This document shows, piece after piece, positions 53,644 through 63,289 of a stretch of DNA of 64,000 bases (within the stretch, counting starts at the first letter, position 1; every line of letters begins with the position of its first letter). A program made the translations under genes and the position numbers. Origin of the DNA: Paenibacillus pabuli NBRC 13638 (GTDB lineage: Bacteria > Bacillota > Bacilli > Paenibacillales > Paenibacillaceae); NCBI RefSeq assembly GCF_001514495.1, contig NZ_BCNM01000004.1, positions 124,001-188,000 of the forward strand, given 5' to 3'. The notes beneath the pieces were generated by a model. That model had not been told where the DNA came from and did not search any database. It was given only the letters and a program-made list of their open reading frames with translations.

Positions 53644-56208
53644 ATGGCGGCCGGGATGGAGTTCGGCTCGAACAATGCCCTGAAGCGCAATCTGGAGAAG
53701 TATGCAGCACAGTATGCAGCAGAGCAGGAGCGTCAAGGCAGCCTGGGTGATGGTCGCAGCAGCATCCATTACCCGGCGTTGTTCCTGTTCGTGGGTGATC
53801 AGGTCGCTCCGGCAGTATCTGCTGTCCAGGAGATCAATCGGCTGAAGTGGGATAACGGAGAAGGCGTAGTTTATGTACAGATTGGGACGGAAGATCAGGA
53901 TGATGAACGTCATCGTGACCATGACAGCAGCGGACGAATGAAGCATGACAACGATAATCGTAGTCAGCTTGAACGTGGTGAACATAGCGATGACCGTCAA
54001 TCATCATATCCAGGTAGGCATCGTCCGACTGAAGCCATGAATGGCAGCTCGTTCGATGAGGGTCAGGTGACCCGCCACGTGCTCCCTATATCCCGGGCGC
54101 AGACCGGGCGACCGTCCAAAACGCTGCGCAAGGATATACACCGCAGCTTCCACGATTCAGATCAGGCCCTCTTTGGTCTGAATCGCACGCTGCGGCGGGT
54201 AAGCAATCGTATTGCTGAATACGGACGTCTGTATTCATCGTTCGATCGAATCTATGTGACCGTCGTGACCAGGGCAGATGATCCATTGAATGTGCTGCTG
54301 CCGGAGCTTACCAAGCTAACCGAAACCATACTGGCCCAATCATTCAAGTCGGTACAGACCGATCTGCATGTGCTGGTTAGCGAGATGGAGCAGGTCGATT
54401 CCTTTGGTTATGCTAGTGCGGCAGGACTCGCTTTTCTGCGGGAACTGGACTACATGCAGGGGCTGGACTTTACGTTCAGTGGCAATCTGTTAGTTACGGA
54501 GGATGGTATCTCCATTCCGGTTGTGCATCCTGCTTCTCCATTATTCGATCTCGTATATATTTTGTCCGACAAAAACGAGCGGGGAACCGGCGTCCCCGGC
54601 GGGTGGATTGAAAATGCTGAGATCATCTGCCGAATCTGTCTGCTCAAGAACCGGAAGCAGGATGCAGACAGTTCCGGTACAATATCAAGCACAGGGGCCA
54701 ACACGTATAACAACACATCGTTCAAAAACAACATCCGTACCACCTCGGATCAGCACGGTTATGCCAGTGCAGGTTTTGCCGAGATTAGACGGCCGAACAA
54801 ACCGATTGCACTCGCAGTGTTGTATCACTTGTATCGTTATCTGCTCGAACGAATGCGGCAGGAACCTGAATGGAGCATCAAGGACAAGCTCCTCTTCTTC
54901 GGACTGGATGGTACTTCGATAGAGAGCAAAGTGGAAGGAATACTTCCCGATGAGGACCTGGTGAGCGGCATGAGCGGCATTATGACGCATAATATCAGCT
55001 TCACTGACCTGAAGCCGCTCTCGCTGCGTGAAGCAGAGAGAGCGCTGTTCGGGCAGGGGGCAGAGGCGTACTTTCGAGATAACGTGGTTCGTCTTGCCGA
55101 GGAAAGAATGCGCCAACGCAGCACAGAAGGTTCCCTGCGTCGCCAAGCGGAGCAATCACGTACGGAGCATCCCGAGATTGGCTATTTTCAGTGGGCAGCC
55201 TGGAGTGACAGCGGGTTTGGCAGTGTGCGTGAGGCATTGCTTGGACTGATTCGTGATAAATCGGTGCAGCTTGAATCGGCACGTGCCTTGCTTGAGCAGC
55301 GCCAACAGGAGCGGGTAGAGGATCAGTCGTTCAAACGGGCGCTGTTCCGTGACAAACAGAACGTGCGCAACCTGATCGATTGCTTATTGGAGCGTGTGTA
55401 TGTGCCTAAAGTTGATTTGCTTCGTCTGGAGAATGAATTGCAGCTGCTGCGTGCCTACGATACGGAGATGGAACAATTGCATACGTTCAGCCGGAGGGTA
55501 ACGGAAACACTGGCAGCGCTGGAACGTATCTTGCGTGAGACAGCTGTGGAGAGCATTGCTGCTGCAGATGAATATATCGGTCAGAATGTCATGGAGTACT
55601 ACGGCAAAGTGACGGAAGCGCTGGTTGCTGATTTGGAGGCGAAGCGCGGACGTGATGTCTGGTTTGAGGACCGTTATATGGGGGACATGAACCGGCTTGC
55701 CACAGAAGGTAATGAGCATCTGCTGCACCGCCTGATGGAGGTATGTCATGCGATGCTGCTTACAGCAGAACCGCTTCGGGTACCTTTTGAAGAAGAATTG
55801 CTGTTACGAGCGAATGTAACCATTACCTATGGTGACAAAAATGTCTTGACCCGTGATGATCTGTTCCGCCGATTGTATCGCACATTGGAGGATCAGGCGG
55901 TCGTTCGGGTAAGAGTATTCGACTATACGCAGGAACATCGGTATGAAGAAAAGTATTTCTTTGGCGACCATCACAGTGCCTTCATGGACTACGCGGCACA
56001 TGCCGAAGAAACGTCACGGATCTATAAGTTGGGTGTGGTATACGAAGAACGAAGCAGTGGTGTGGAAAAGCTGAATCTGATGGGTGGATTTCATCTGGAG
56101 GATCTGATGGTTTATCGTAACGGTAGAGTCTATTACGACTCGTATACGGAAAATGGGTATGAACTTCACCCGGCAGGTATGGCAGACAAGCTCTCGCCGA
56201 TGCGATAG
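53644..56208 (+). CDS. large partner protein of the tubulin-like gene, function unknown
   Basis: An 854-residue protein that starts one base after the tubulin-like gene. It has a hydrophobic strand ALFLFVGDQVAPAV (about 45-58) and a polar, disordered insert (about 85-130, rich in D, R, H and S). A second block, LFDLVYILSDKNERG (about 300-314), recalls a tubulin-type Rossmann half, but without a GGTGSG loop. The C-terminal half is helical and acidic. I do not recognise a named family. It may be a catalytically dead tubulin-like partner. No signal peptide or membrane helix is seen. Confidence 0.75.
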   Translation: MAAGMEFGSNNALKRNLEKYAAQYAAEQERQGSLGDGRSSIHYPALFLFVGDQVAPAVSAVQEINRLKWDNGEGVVYVQIGTEDQDDERHRDHDSSGRMKHDNDNRSQLERGEHSDDRQSSYPGRHRPTEAMNGSSFDEGQVTRHVLPISRAQTGRPSKTLRKDIHRSFHDSDQALFGLNRTLRRVSNRIAEYGRLYSSFDRIYVTVVTRADDPLNVLLPELTKLTETILAQSFKSVQTDLHVLVSEMEQVDSFGYASAAGLAFLRELDYMQGLDFTFSGNLLVTEDGISIPVVHPASPLFDLVYILSDKNERGTGVPGGWIENAEIICRICLLKNRKQDADSSGTISSTGANTYNNTSFKNNIRTTSDQHGYASAGFAEIRRPNKPIALAVLYHLYRYLLERMRQEPEWSIKDKLLFFGLDGTSIESKVEGILPDEDLVSGMSGIMTHNISFTDLKPLSLREAERALFGQGAEAYFRDNVVRLAEERMRQRSTEGSLRRQAEQSRTEHPEIGYFQWAAWSDSGFGSVREALLGLIRDKSVQLESARALLEQRQQERVEDQSFKRALFRDKQNVRNLIDCLLERVYVPKVDLLRLENELQLLRAYDTEMEQLHTFSRRVTETLAALERILRETAVESIAAADEYIGQNVMEYYGKVTEALVADLEAKRGRDVWFEDRYMGDMNRLATEGNEHLLHRLMEVCHAMLLTAEPLRVPFEEELLLRANVTITYGDKNVLTRDDLFRRLYRTLEDQAVVRVRVFDYTQEHRYEEKYFFGDHHSAFMDYAAHAEETSRIYKLGVVYEERSSGVEKLNLMGGFHLEDLMVYRNGRVYYDSYTENGYELHPAGMADKLSPMR

Positions 56209-56247
56209 AATATCAGGCTGTGTCTTAGGGGCGGAAGGGAGGTACAG

Positions 56248-56361
56248 ATGGGTTTTATCCTTGGAACGGGCAAAGTGCAGTGCAACGGGATCATTGTATA
56301 TGAGCTTGTGTTCTATGTCTCCAAAGGATTAACATTCATCTGTTCCCCGTCCAGGGCATGA
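56248..56361 (+). CDS. small ORF (37 residues) with strong RBS
   Basis: GGGAGG lies five bases before an ATG and opens a frame beginning MGFILGTGKVQCNG that ends after 37 residues. It sits in a 236-bp gap of an otherwise tightly packed operon. It may be a real small protein or the beginning of a degraded gene. No match is recognised. Confidence 0.35.
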   Translation: MGFILGTGKVQCNGIIVYELVFYVSKGLTFICSPSRA

Positions 56362-56444
56362 TGGAACTAGAACGTGTTGTACCACCCGATATCTTGTAAT
56401 AATTCAGTCGATAGAAGGCTGGTTTGGAAAGGATGCATACACAC

Positions 56445-57728
56445 ATGCAGCGAAAAATTAATCTTCTCCTGGTCCTGTTTAGCCTGATCGGCGGGGCCGT
56501 GGGTTTTGCGGCAGGAGAAATCATGCTGCGTCAGTGGCTTGGGGAAATGCCTCGTTTATTGCTGATGGGATTATACTTTGGCGTGCTGGCACTGAGCGTA
56601 GGGTTGTTCTGCTTACTCGCAGAAATGATCTCGCCCAAGCTGAACGGTTCTTCCTGGAAGCTGCGGTATCTGGGCTTATCCTGGAAACTGCTTGTTCCGG
56701 CAACGCTTGCGCTGTTGTTCGTTGTTGGAATGGCACTTCAATTGCTGTATCAGATTAATCCAGGCGGTGCAAAGCAAGTCAAAGATATTGTACTGATGAT
56801 TGATAATTCAGGCAGCATGACCGATACGGACCCGGATAACGGCCGATTTGAAGCAGCGAAGACGCTAATCAGTCAGATGGAGAGCGACAAACAGGTCGCA
56901 GTCATTACGTTTGATGATCAGCCCCAGTTGTTGCAGCCTTTCATCCGATTGGACAGTGAAGCCGCCAAAAATGAGGTATACAGTAAAATTGACGGTATCG
57001 TGACGACCTCGGGTGGAACCAATTTCGATGCCGTGCTGCGGGAAGCGATGGAGCAGATTAAGGGCAAACAGGACCCAAAACGCGGAACGGTAGCGATTTT
57101 GTTATCGGATGGATTCAGTGATGTAGACACATCCGGCATATTGTCCGAGTATGCGAATGAACAGATTGCCGTCAATACGGTGGGTCTGAGTCTGGTAGAT
57201 CCTTCCGGAACCGACTTGCTGCGTCATATCGCACAGCAGACGGGTGGTATGTATTATGATGTACCGGATTCCGGTGGGCTTAATCTGGCATTCCAGCAAA
57301 TTTACGATACGATTGATGAACGTACACTGGTGACCGAACGGACAGGCATGATGGAGCATAGTACGTATCTGGCTATCTTCCGAGTGGCTGCCATACTATT
57401 AATTGGTGTCGCTCTTGGAGTATCGCTCGGACTGGTATTCGATAACCGTCATCTCGCACTCAGTTTCGGAATTGGTGGCGCCGTGTCTGGTTTATTGGCA
57501 GGACTTCTGCTCGAATGGGGTCTGGACGGATCAACGGTGGGTGATACATTTGTAAGATTCGGGGCGCTGCTGATTTTGTCTGCTGTATTGACCCTATTCA
57601 CCTGGATTATTCCGATCAAGGAGAATACACCGCGGAAGACCCGTGGGCGCCGTGATGCCGGTGGGAGTACCAATTCGGTGGAAGGATTCGGTCAGCGGGC
57701 AAGAGATACGCGCAGCAAAGGATTTTAA
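56445..57728 (+). CDS. membrane protein with central vWA domain
   Basis: About 427 residues. Three N-terminal helices (about 5-100) lead to a vWA domain (about 112-290) with an intact MIDAS, MIDNSGSMTD, TSGGTNF and LLSDGFSD. Three C-terminal helices and a basic tail follow. With the basic ends inside, the vWA domain would face outwards, like that of the first vWA protein. Starts at 56424 (TTG), 56433 and 56445 are possible; the last fits the GGAAAGG spacing best. It lies between the tubulin-partner and the small beta protein in the same operon. Confidence 0.85.
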   Translation: MQRKINLLLVLFSLIGGAVGFAAGEIMLRQWLGEMPRLLLMGLYFGVLALSVGLFCLLAEMISPKLNGSSWKLRYLGLSWKLLVPATLALLFVVGMALQLLYQINPGGAKQVKDIVLMIDNSGSMTDTDPDNGRFEAAKTLISQMESDKQVAVITFDDQPQLLQPFIRLDSEAAKNEVYSKIDGIVTTSGGTNFDAVLREAMEQIKGKQDPKRGTVAILLSDGFSDVDTSGILSEYANEQIAVNTVGLSLVDPSGTDLLRHIAQQTGGMYYDVPDSGGLNLAFQQIYDTIDERTLVTERTGMMEHSTYLAIFRVAAILLIGVALGVSLGLVFDNRHLALSFGIGGAVSGLLAGLLLEWGLDGSTVGDTFVRFGALLILSAVLTLFTWIIPIKENTPRKTRGRRDAGGSTNSVEGFGQRARDTRSKGF

Positions 57729-57748
57729 CGTCTGGAGGTAGGCGATAG

Positions 57749-58396
57749 ATGCGTTTTACGGATGCAGACTCTTCAGCGCCCCTGATTCGCAGACTGACAC
57801 TTGCAGTGGATGAGAACCAGTGTACACTTCGCTGGCTCTGGCCAGAAAGCGTGGAAGCTGTATATGTTGAACGGCTGGAGCTCGATTTGAGGGGCGATGA
57901 TCGCACTGGGGAACAGACTGCACAGGGTAAGCTGAAGCTATACACGAAAGAAGAATATAAGGCGAGCAACGGATACACGGATCGGATCACAGGTTTTGGT
58001 GCCATCCGGTACACGGTGTATGCTTGTCAGATGGAGGAAGACGGGCCGGTTTTGTTGCGTCAGCTTGATGGGGACAATACGGTGATTGCCAGTGCGGGCA
58101 AGGCGGATATTCGTTTCTCCATCCGGTACAAGAGCGGTTTTTTTCAGAAACGAAAAAGTGTACTGATGACCATCACCGCCGAAGCACCTGTTCCGAAGGA
58201 AGCGCTCTGTTATGTCCGCAAGCAAGGCGGGGTTCCGCTGAATAAGGAAGATGGCACGGTGTACCCTTTTGTGAGTGACTTTGCTCCCGGAAGAAATGAG
58301 ATGCCACCCGTCGAAGTAGCCAAGGACGATTACGTGAGGCTGTTCTTCACGGACGGACCAAAGTATGGAGCCGCCTATAGGCTTATATCAGACTAG
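57749..58396 (+). CDS. beta-rich operon protein, function unknown
   Basis: A 215-residue soluble protein with alternating hydrophobic strands and two likely beta-sandwich units (about 10-115 and 118-215). It has no signal peptide, helix or catalytic motif that I can name. GGAGGT precedes the ATG and it starts 20 bp after the second vWA gene. It is probably an adaptor of the same complex. A 92-bp gap separates it from the GTPase gene, without a visible terminator. Confidence 0.75.
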   Translation: MRFTDADSSAPLIRRLTLAVDENQCTLRWLWPESVEAVYVERLELDLRGDDRTGEQTAQGKLKLYTKEEYKASNGYTDRITGFGAIRYTVYACQMEEDGPVLLRQLDGDNTVIASAGKADIRFSIRYKSGFFQKRKSVLMTITAEAPVPKEALCYVRKQGGVPLNKEDGTVYPFVSDFAPGRNEMPPVEVAKDDYVRLFFTDGPKYGAAYRLISD

Positions 58397-58488
58397 ATAG
58401 TTAGGCTAATTTTTTACACTGAAATTCTGTCATCGGTAGTGCAAGTGTAAATCAACTTTGTCTAACAGATCAGGGGAGGGGAGTGGCT

Positions 58489-59748
58489 ATGAGCTTTTTT
58501 AGTCGGTTTTTGAAGAGACAGCAGCCTGAAGAACGGCCGTTGTTTTACGATATCGTATGTCCGTATTGCTTCAGCAAGTTTTCACCGGAGGAGGTTGTGT
58601 TCCGGGCTGCGCACCATCGCGACGACGATGAGGACTACGCACTTGGGGAAGATGCGAAGCTGAATCGGTATCGTGAACGGTTTGGACTGGATACGGTGTT
58701 TGATATGGAGGCCGTGCTGGCTCCGCATGATGTACCTGAGGAACATCGCATCTATTCGGATAATATTGTGATGGGACTGAACGATCGCTACGGTGTCGTT
58801 ACACGGCGTCGACTGTGTCCACAGTGCCATAATGAGCTGCCTGTCACGGCAGGCAAAGCACCAAGCAATATCATTTCCATTATCGGGGCATCCCAGGTGG
58901 GTAAATCCGTTTACATGACTTCATTAATTCATACATTGCAGCATTATACTGCCGATCACTTTGATGCGGCCTGCATGCCGCTGAATGCGGAGATTAGCCG
59001 CCGGTTCCGTGCGGATTATGAAGAACCATTATTCGAGCGGGGCGATCTGCTGGATTCAACGCAGAAAGAGAAGCTGCAAGAGCCTTTTATTTTTCAATTT
59101 GTATTCAAGGATGAAGATAAAGCCCCGCTGACACTGGTATTTTTTGACGTGGCTGGTGAAGGTATGGTGGAGCAGGACTATCTGGGACTTCACGGGCAGC
59201 ATATCAAGAACTCGGCAGGCATTCTGTTCATGGTCGACCCGCTCCAGATTCGTTCCATCCGGGACAAAATCCGCATCAACCTCGGCAATGAGCCAGGCGA
59301 GTGGACGCCAAGATACGATGAGCCGCGTGATGTGGTACTGACGATGTTCGGTGACTTTATTGCGTACCAGGACAAAGCCAAGACGAATATTCCAACAGCC
59401 GTCGTGCTCACCAAAAGCGACATGCTGCATTCCCTCAAGGACGAAGAGGGCGATTACATCAAATCCAACAGCAATGTGTTTCGCAACATGGTGCACCGCG
59501 ACTGGTTTGACCTGACCGAATTCGAGAATATCGACGGGGAGATCCGGCGTTTTATCGAGAAGGTGGACCGTCCATTCAAAGGCACGATGGATGTGTACTT
59601 CAAGGATACGGCTTACTTTGCGGTGTCAGCGCTGGGAAGCAATCCGGTGGATATGAAGCTGCAAGGCGTGGTCAGTCCAATCCGTGTTGATGAGCCATTT
59701 CTCTGGCTGTTGTACAAGCTGAAGTACATTGAGGGGAGAGTGGGATGA
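58489..59748 (+). CDS. zinc-ribbon P-loop GTPase (DO-GTPase2-like)
   Basis: A 419-residue protein. A split zinc ribbon is formed by C24/C27 (CPYC) and C110/C113 (CPQC). A GTPase domain follows with P-loop GASQVGKS (133-140), the switch-II-like motif DVAGEG (220-225) and the base-specificity motif TKSD (308-311). As I recall it, this matches double-GTPase type 2 proteins described with GAP1 partners; an HMM search is needed to confirm. GGGGAGGGG precedes the ATG. Its stop overlaps the GAP1-like gene by 4 bp, so the two are coupled. Confidence 0.85.
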   Translation: MSFFSRFLKRQQPEERPLFYDIVCPYCFSKFSPEEVVFRAAHHRDDDEDYALGEDAKLNRYRERFGLDTVFDMEAVLAPHDVPEEHRIYSDNIVMGLNDRYGVVTRRRLCPQCHNELPVTAGKAPSNIISIIGASQVGKSVYMTSLIHTLQHYTADHFDAACMPLNAEISRRFRADYEEPLFERGDLLDSTQKEKLQEPFIFQFVFKDEDKAPLTLVFFDVAGEGMVEQDYLGLHGQHIKNSAGILFMVDPLQIRSIRDKIRINLGNEPGEWTPRYDEPRDVVLTMFGDFIAYQDKAKTNIPTAVVLTKSDMLHSLKDEEGDYIKSNSNVFRNMVHRDWFDLTEFENIDGEIRRFIEKVDRPFKGTMDVYFKDTAYFAVSALGSNPVDMKLQGVVSPIRVDEPFLWLLYKLKYIEGRVG

Positions 59749-62700
59749 TGCGTTCTTCCATAACCCCGCCAATTGAACAACAGATGTACACTCGAGAGCG
59801 GCGCGGGGTGTTTCGTACAACGGAGGGGTTCGATACGGTTGCCGCATCGCCGGGATTGGATCCTTCTTTTATCAAAAAAGTGCTTCATCCCTACTGCGTC
59901 TATGACGCTCCAGCGGAGCTAACGGGGCGGAGTGAGAAGGACGAGACGAAGTTCCCGCCGTCCATTCATCTGCTGCATCTGGAGAGCGGGGAGACGATCC
60001 TTGGGCAAAATGTGTACCAGTCTGCTGATTTCACCGGGCTGCGCAGTGCTTTTTTCGCTCATAACTACATCTTGTCTCCCGAACGCTCGGAAGAGCAGAT
60101 GAAGCAAAGCGGCTGGCTGGATGCTGTGTTCGCCACGTCCTATGACATCGAACAAGGCACAGTGCTGCCTGCGCTTGCTGAATTGCCACGTGCAGCTGAT
60201 GTTGGACAAGGTTCGGCCAGGGGGAGTGGTTCAGGCTTCGGGACAAATCCGGCGGGTGACCTTGGCCCCGGTTCTTCTACAGGTCAGATCCTAGGCGCTC
60301 TGAAAATGGACGAGGTGGTGTTCAAGCGCCTGCTCTACGCCGTCATGCAAGCTGTAGCGACACGTCGGAAGGTATACATTGCGCTGGATGTGCCCCCTGA
60401 GGAAGTTACAGCCGGAGCCAAGGGACTGCTGCGTTTGTTATTTAAGACGCTGCCTTACGCGTTCCGGCGGCAGCTTGGCTTTATGACGTTTGCGAAGGAG
60501 CCACACGCGAAGAAAGGCATCCACCTCCAGTTTGTGGAGAGGGGAACACTGCGTCCGAAAGACCGGAATACGGAGAAGGATTTCACCTTTGATCTGGTAT
60601 CGGGCAGGGTTACCCATGCAGATGCATCTGTGGCGAAGCTTCCTTACGCGGAATTTGCCTGGTCACTGCTGCATGAGCCAGCGGCTGCCGATCCATTTTA
60701 TGCCTTTGCGGATGAGATGCTGTCCGGCATGGAACCTGGACGGGACCTCTCCATTGAAGCATACGGAGAACTTTCCATGTTCTATCGTCTGGAGCAAGGT
60801 AGGGAAGATCTGTATCTGGATAACAAAAGCGATGTCCTGAGTGGCCTGCTCACCTACTTGAAACCGGAAGGCGGAGCACAGCAGCGTTCACGTTTGAACG
60901 AGCTGTTTCTGACATTGCTCAGTCGTGAGCTGGACAGCGTCAAACGCGAGAATGTACCTGAAGAATCAGTTGCTGCACGCATTGGGGAGTATTTCCGGGT
61001 CGCTGCACCAGTCGTCCAGTCCTGGATCGTGGATTATTTCATCTATGGCATTAATAACGCCCGTTCGCAGAAACGTATGCGTGCTGTGCAGGAACTGTAT
61101 GGCTTGCTGGAGCGGGACAGCCTGTTAAGCCGTGCTTTCTTCGACAAAGTGCTGGCGAACGAATCACTGACCAAGCTGCTATTCGAGCCTTATCTGGATA
61201 ATCAGCTGAAGCGTACAGAATCAGCAGCTGACGTCGTGGAAGTGATTCAGACATGGGTTACATCCCATCCGTCTGCCATCTATAACAACTTCCTGCTGGA
61301 ACGAACGGCCACCGAGCTGCGGGAACGATTATGTTCTGCACCTAACCCTGTGCAGTGTGCCAATGAAGCACTTAAACGGGTTAGTGTACTGGACCGTGTA
61401 TCAGCTACAGCTTCTTTCGATTCAGGCATTACCGCCAGGATCGGACAGTCTGGAGCTGTATTACGAGCTAACCGGAAAGGTGGGTCTGAGTCTGCCGCCC
61501 AGCAACCTGCATATCAGGAGGAGTTAACCCGGCTGGCAGATAAGCTGGCTTACGTCATCAACTTGTTTATGATCCAGGATCTCGATCTGGAGCGGGTTAA
61601 TCGTGAACAGCTGTTAAGCATTGATATTTTGCTGCATGGTAACGAGGTGAGGGACTGGGCTGCACGTCAGGGAGCCGATGTGTCCGCACGTACAAACATG
61701 ATGCTGGCAGCGAGAGCCTGGCTCAGTGGCGAGGGGCGGAACGAAGAGGAACTGGAGGCACTCTCCTTGTCCGAGCGTAATGAGCTCCAGCGCTGGACAC
61801 GTCGCTGGCTTGCCGAAGAGTTGCGTGAGCTTCCGGGTACGGCTGCATTTGAAGCGCTGCCGCTGGCTTTTTATCGAGGTGGCAGTGGCAGTAACAGGCT
61901 CGATTATCCTGGTCTTATTGAATTTATCTACAGTCATTCGGGAAGAGCAGAAGTGTTGTATGAATTTATGGAGTGGTCGGGAAATCAACGATTGTTTATT
62001 CGCGGCGCCAACGCGCATAAGGGGTACGCAGATGCAATCGTGGCCTATTTCAAGACCCATGATCGCGAAGCCTTTAAGTCAAAGTCAGCTTTCAAACCCT
62101 ATTACGCCAGAGCAAGCAAGACGATGAAGCCGGCCTATGACCGTGCCAGAACAGAGCTGTCTTCCCCGCTGATTCGCATGCTCACAGGTAAAAGGAAAAA
62201 CTTTTTTCTAGGATCAATCATTGTCATCATAATCCTAGGTGTTGCTGGAGGCATGTATGCCTTCATGGGAGATAAGGAGGAGGCGCCAGCGAAATCACCA
62301 CCGCTTGCACAGGAGCCAGTTGCTGAACCGGAAGTGCAGCTCGCTGAACAGATCGCCTACCTCGTTCCGTCATCCGAAGCGGACGACGGTACACAGCTGC
62401 CTGCCCGGTTGGTGATCCGTTACAGAAATGAAACGGACAGCAACGCTTTGCAAAAGGACATGCTCCAATGGAACTTAAAAGATGGTACCAAACAGGAGAT
62501 CCATGCAGAGGGTGAATGGGAGAGTTTCAACCGAAATGCGGAGCCGGATGAGGAAGGTGCAGCTGGAAACATCACAGAGGGCACGCCTGAAGGAAGCCCC
62601 GCAGGTTCTTCTACGGATACTGCCAAAGATACTCAGCAGAACGGAGAAGCCGAGCAGGGGGCAGATTCAGCCACGACGGGGGACACCGCTTCAGACTCAA

Positions 62701-62978
62701 CTGCAGGGAATACTACGACGGATGCAGGGACTGGCACAGCCTCTGACGCTGGGGATGAAGGCTCCGCACAGGGAGCAGCAGACGACATGCCTTCAGATTC
62801 GTCTCCGTCAGCCGGATCAGATCCATCTTCAGCGGAAAATCTGACTGTTGCCGAAGCAGACCGTCTGTACCCCTATGGGCACCAAGTGGAGCTTCCGGCC
62901 GATATCGATCTGGAGAACATCGTAAGTGTTCAGAGTGGGACGACCGTGATTAACCTGGTCCCGGCACCGAAGCTCTGA
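59745..62978 (+). CDS. GAP1-N2-like GTPase-associated protein with membrane helix and acidic tail
   Basis: A 1077-residue protein. The first 150 residues (EQQMYTRERRGVFRTTEGFD, LRSAFFAHNYILSPER) resemble the GAP1-N2 domain that accompanies DO-GTPase2 proteins. A long helical region (about 180-800) follows. One membrane helix lies at about 818-841. After it comes an extracytoplasmic segment of about 235 residues with a low-complexity stretch rich in G, S, T, D, A and E (about 930-1030) and a short folded end. It overlaps the GTPase gene by 4 bp and is the last gene before a terminator. I take it as the GTPase effector or scaffold. Confidence 0.8.
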   Translation: MMRSSITPPIEQQMYTRERRGVFRTTEGFDTVAASPGLDPSFIKKVLHPYCVYDAPAELTGRSEKDETKFPPSIHLLHLESGETILGQNVYQSADFTGLRSAFFAHNYILSPERSEEQMKQSGWLDAVFATSYDIEQGTVLPALAELPRAADVGQGSARGSGSGFGTNPAGDLGPGSSTGQILGALKMDEVVFKRLLYAVMQAVATRRKVYIALDVPPEEVTAGAKGLLRLLFKTLPYAFRRQLGFMTFAKEPHAKKGIHLQFVERGTLRPKDRNTEKDFTFDLVSGRVTHADASVAKLPYAEFAWSLLHEPAAADPFYAFADEMLSGMEPGRDLSIEAYGELSMFYRLEQGREDLYLDNKSDVLSGLLTYLKPEGGAQQRSRLNELFLTLLSRELDSVKRENVPEESVAARIGEYFRVAAPVVQSWIVDYFIYGINNARSQKRMRAVQELYGLLERDSLLSRAFFDKVLANESLTKLLFEPYLDNQLKRTESAADVVEVIQTWVTSHPSAIYNNFLLERTATELRERLCSAPNPVQCANEALKRVSVLDRVSATASFDSGITARIGQSGAVLRANRKGGSESAAQQPAYQEELTRLADKLAYVINLFMIQDLDLERVNREQLLSIDILLHGNEVRDWAARQGADVSARTNMMLAARAWLSGEGRNEEELEALSLSERNELQRWTRRWLAEELRELPGTAAFEALPLAFYRGGSGSNRLDYPGLIEFIYSHSGRAEVLYEFMEWSGNQRLFIRGANAHKGYADAIVAYFKTHDREAFKSKSAFKPYYARASKTMKPAYDRARTELSSPLIRMLTGKRKNFFLGSIIVIIILGVAGGMYAFMGDKEEAPAKSPPLAQEPVAEPEVQLAEQIAYLVPSSEADDGTQLPARLVIRYRNETDSNALQKDMLQWNLKDGTKQEIHAEGEWESFNRNAEPDEEGAAGNITEGTPEGSPAGSSTDTAKDTQQNGEAEQGADSATTGDTASDSTAGNTTTDAGTGTASDAGDEGSAQGAADDMPSDSSPSAGSDPSSAENLTVAEADRLYPYGHQVELPADIDLENIVSVQSGTTVINLVPAPKL

Positions 62979-63010
62979 GCGAGATGACTTGAGGATGTTA
63001 TTCATTACAA

Positions 63011-63054
63011 AATACAGCCACCTCGAAGAATTTCGCAGGGGCTGTATTTTTGTT
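63011..63054 (+). terminator. terminator of the vWA-tubulin-GTPase operon
   Basis: AATACAGCC (63011-63019) pairs with GGCTGTATT (63040-63048) plus an inner CCT/AGG, followed by TTTGTTTTG. Confidence 0.8.
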
Positions 63055-63289
63055 TTGTTCAAGGGATGGAGAAGGTCATATACAAAATGAATCACAACAG
63101 GTCTATTTTTCACATTTTGGACACATTGTTAAAATGCTGGGTAAGGATGACCGTGCGCAAAGCGGTGAAATGCACGTAAACGATGAGAAAAGCTCTCACA
63201 TAAAAGGTGGGTAATGTAGCCGAAATGAAGTAAAACCCTTCAAAAAAAGCTCTAAACCAGCAAGGGATTTCGTATTTAGTGTTGACAAA

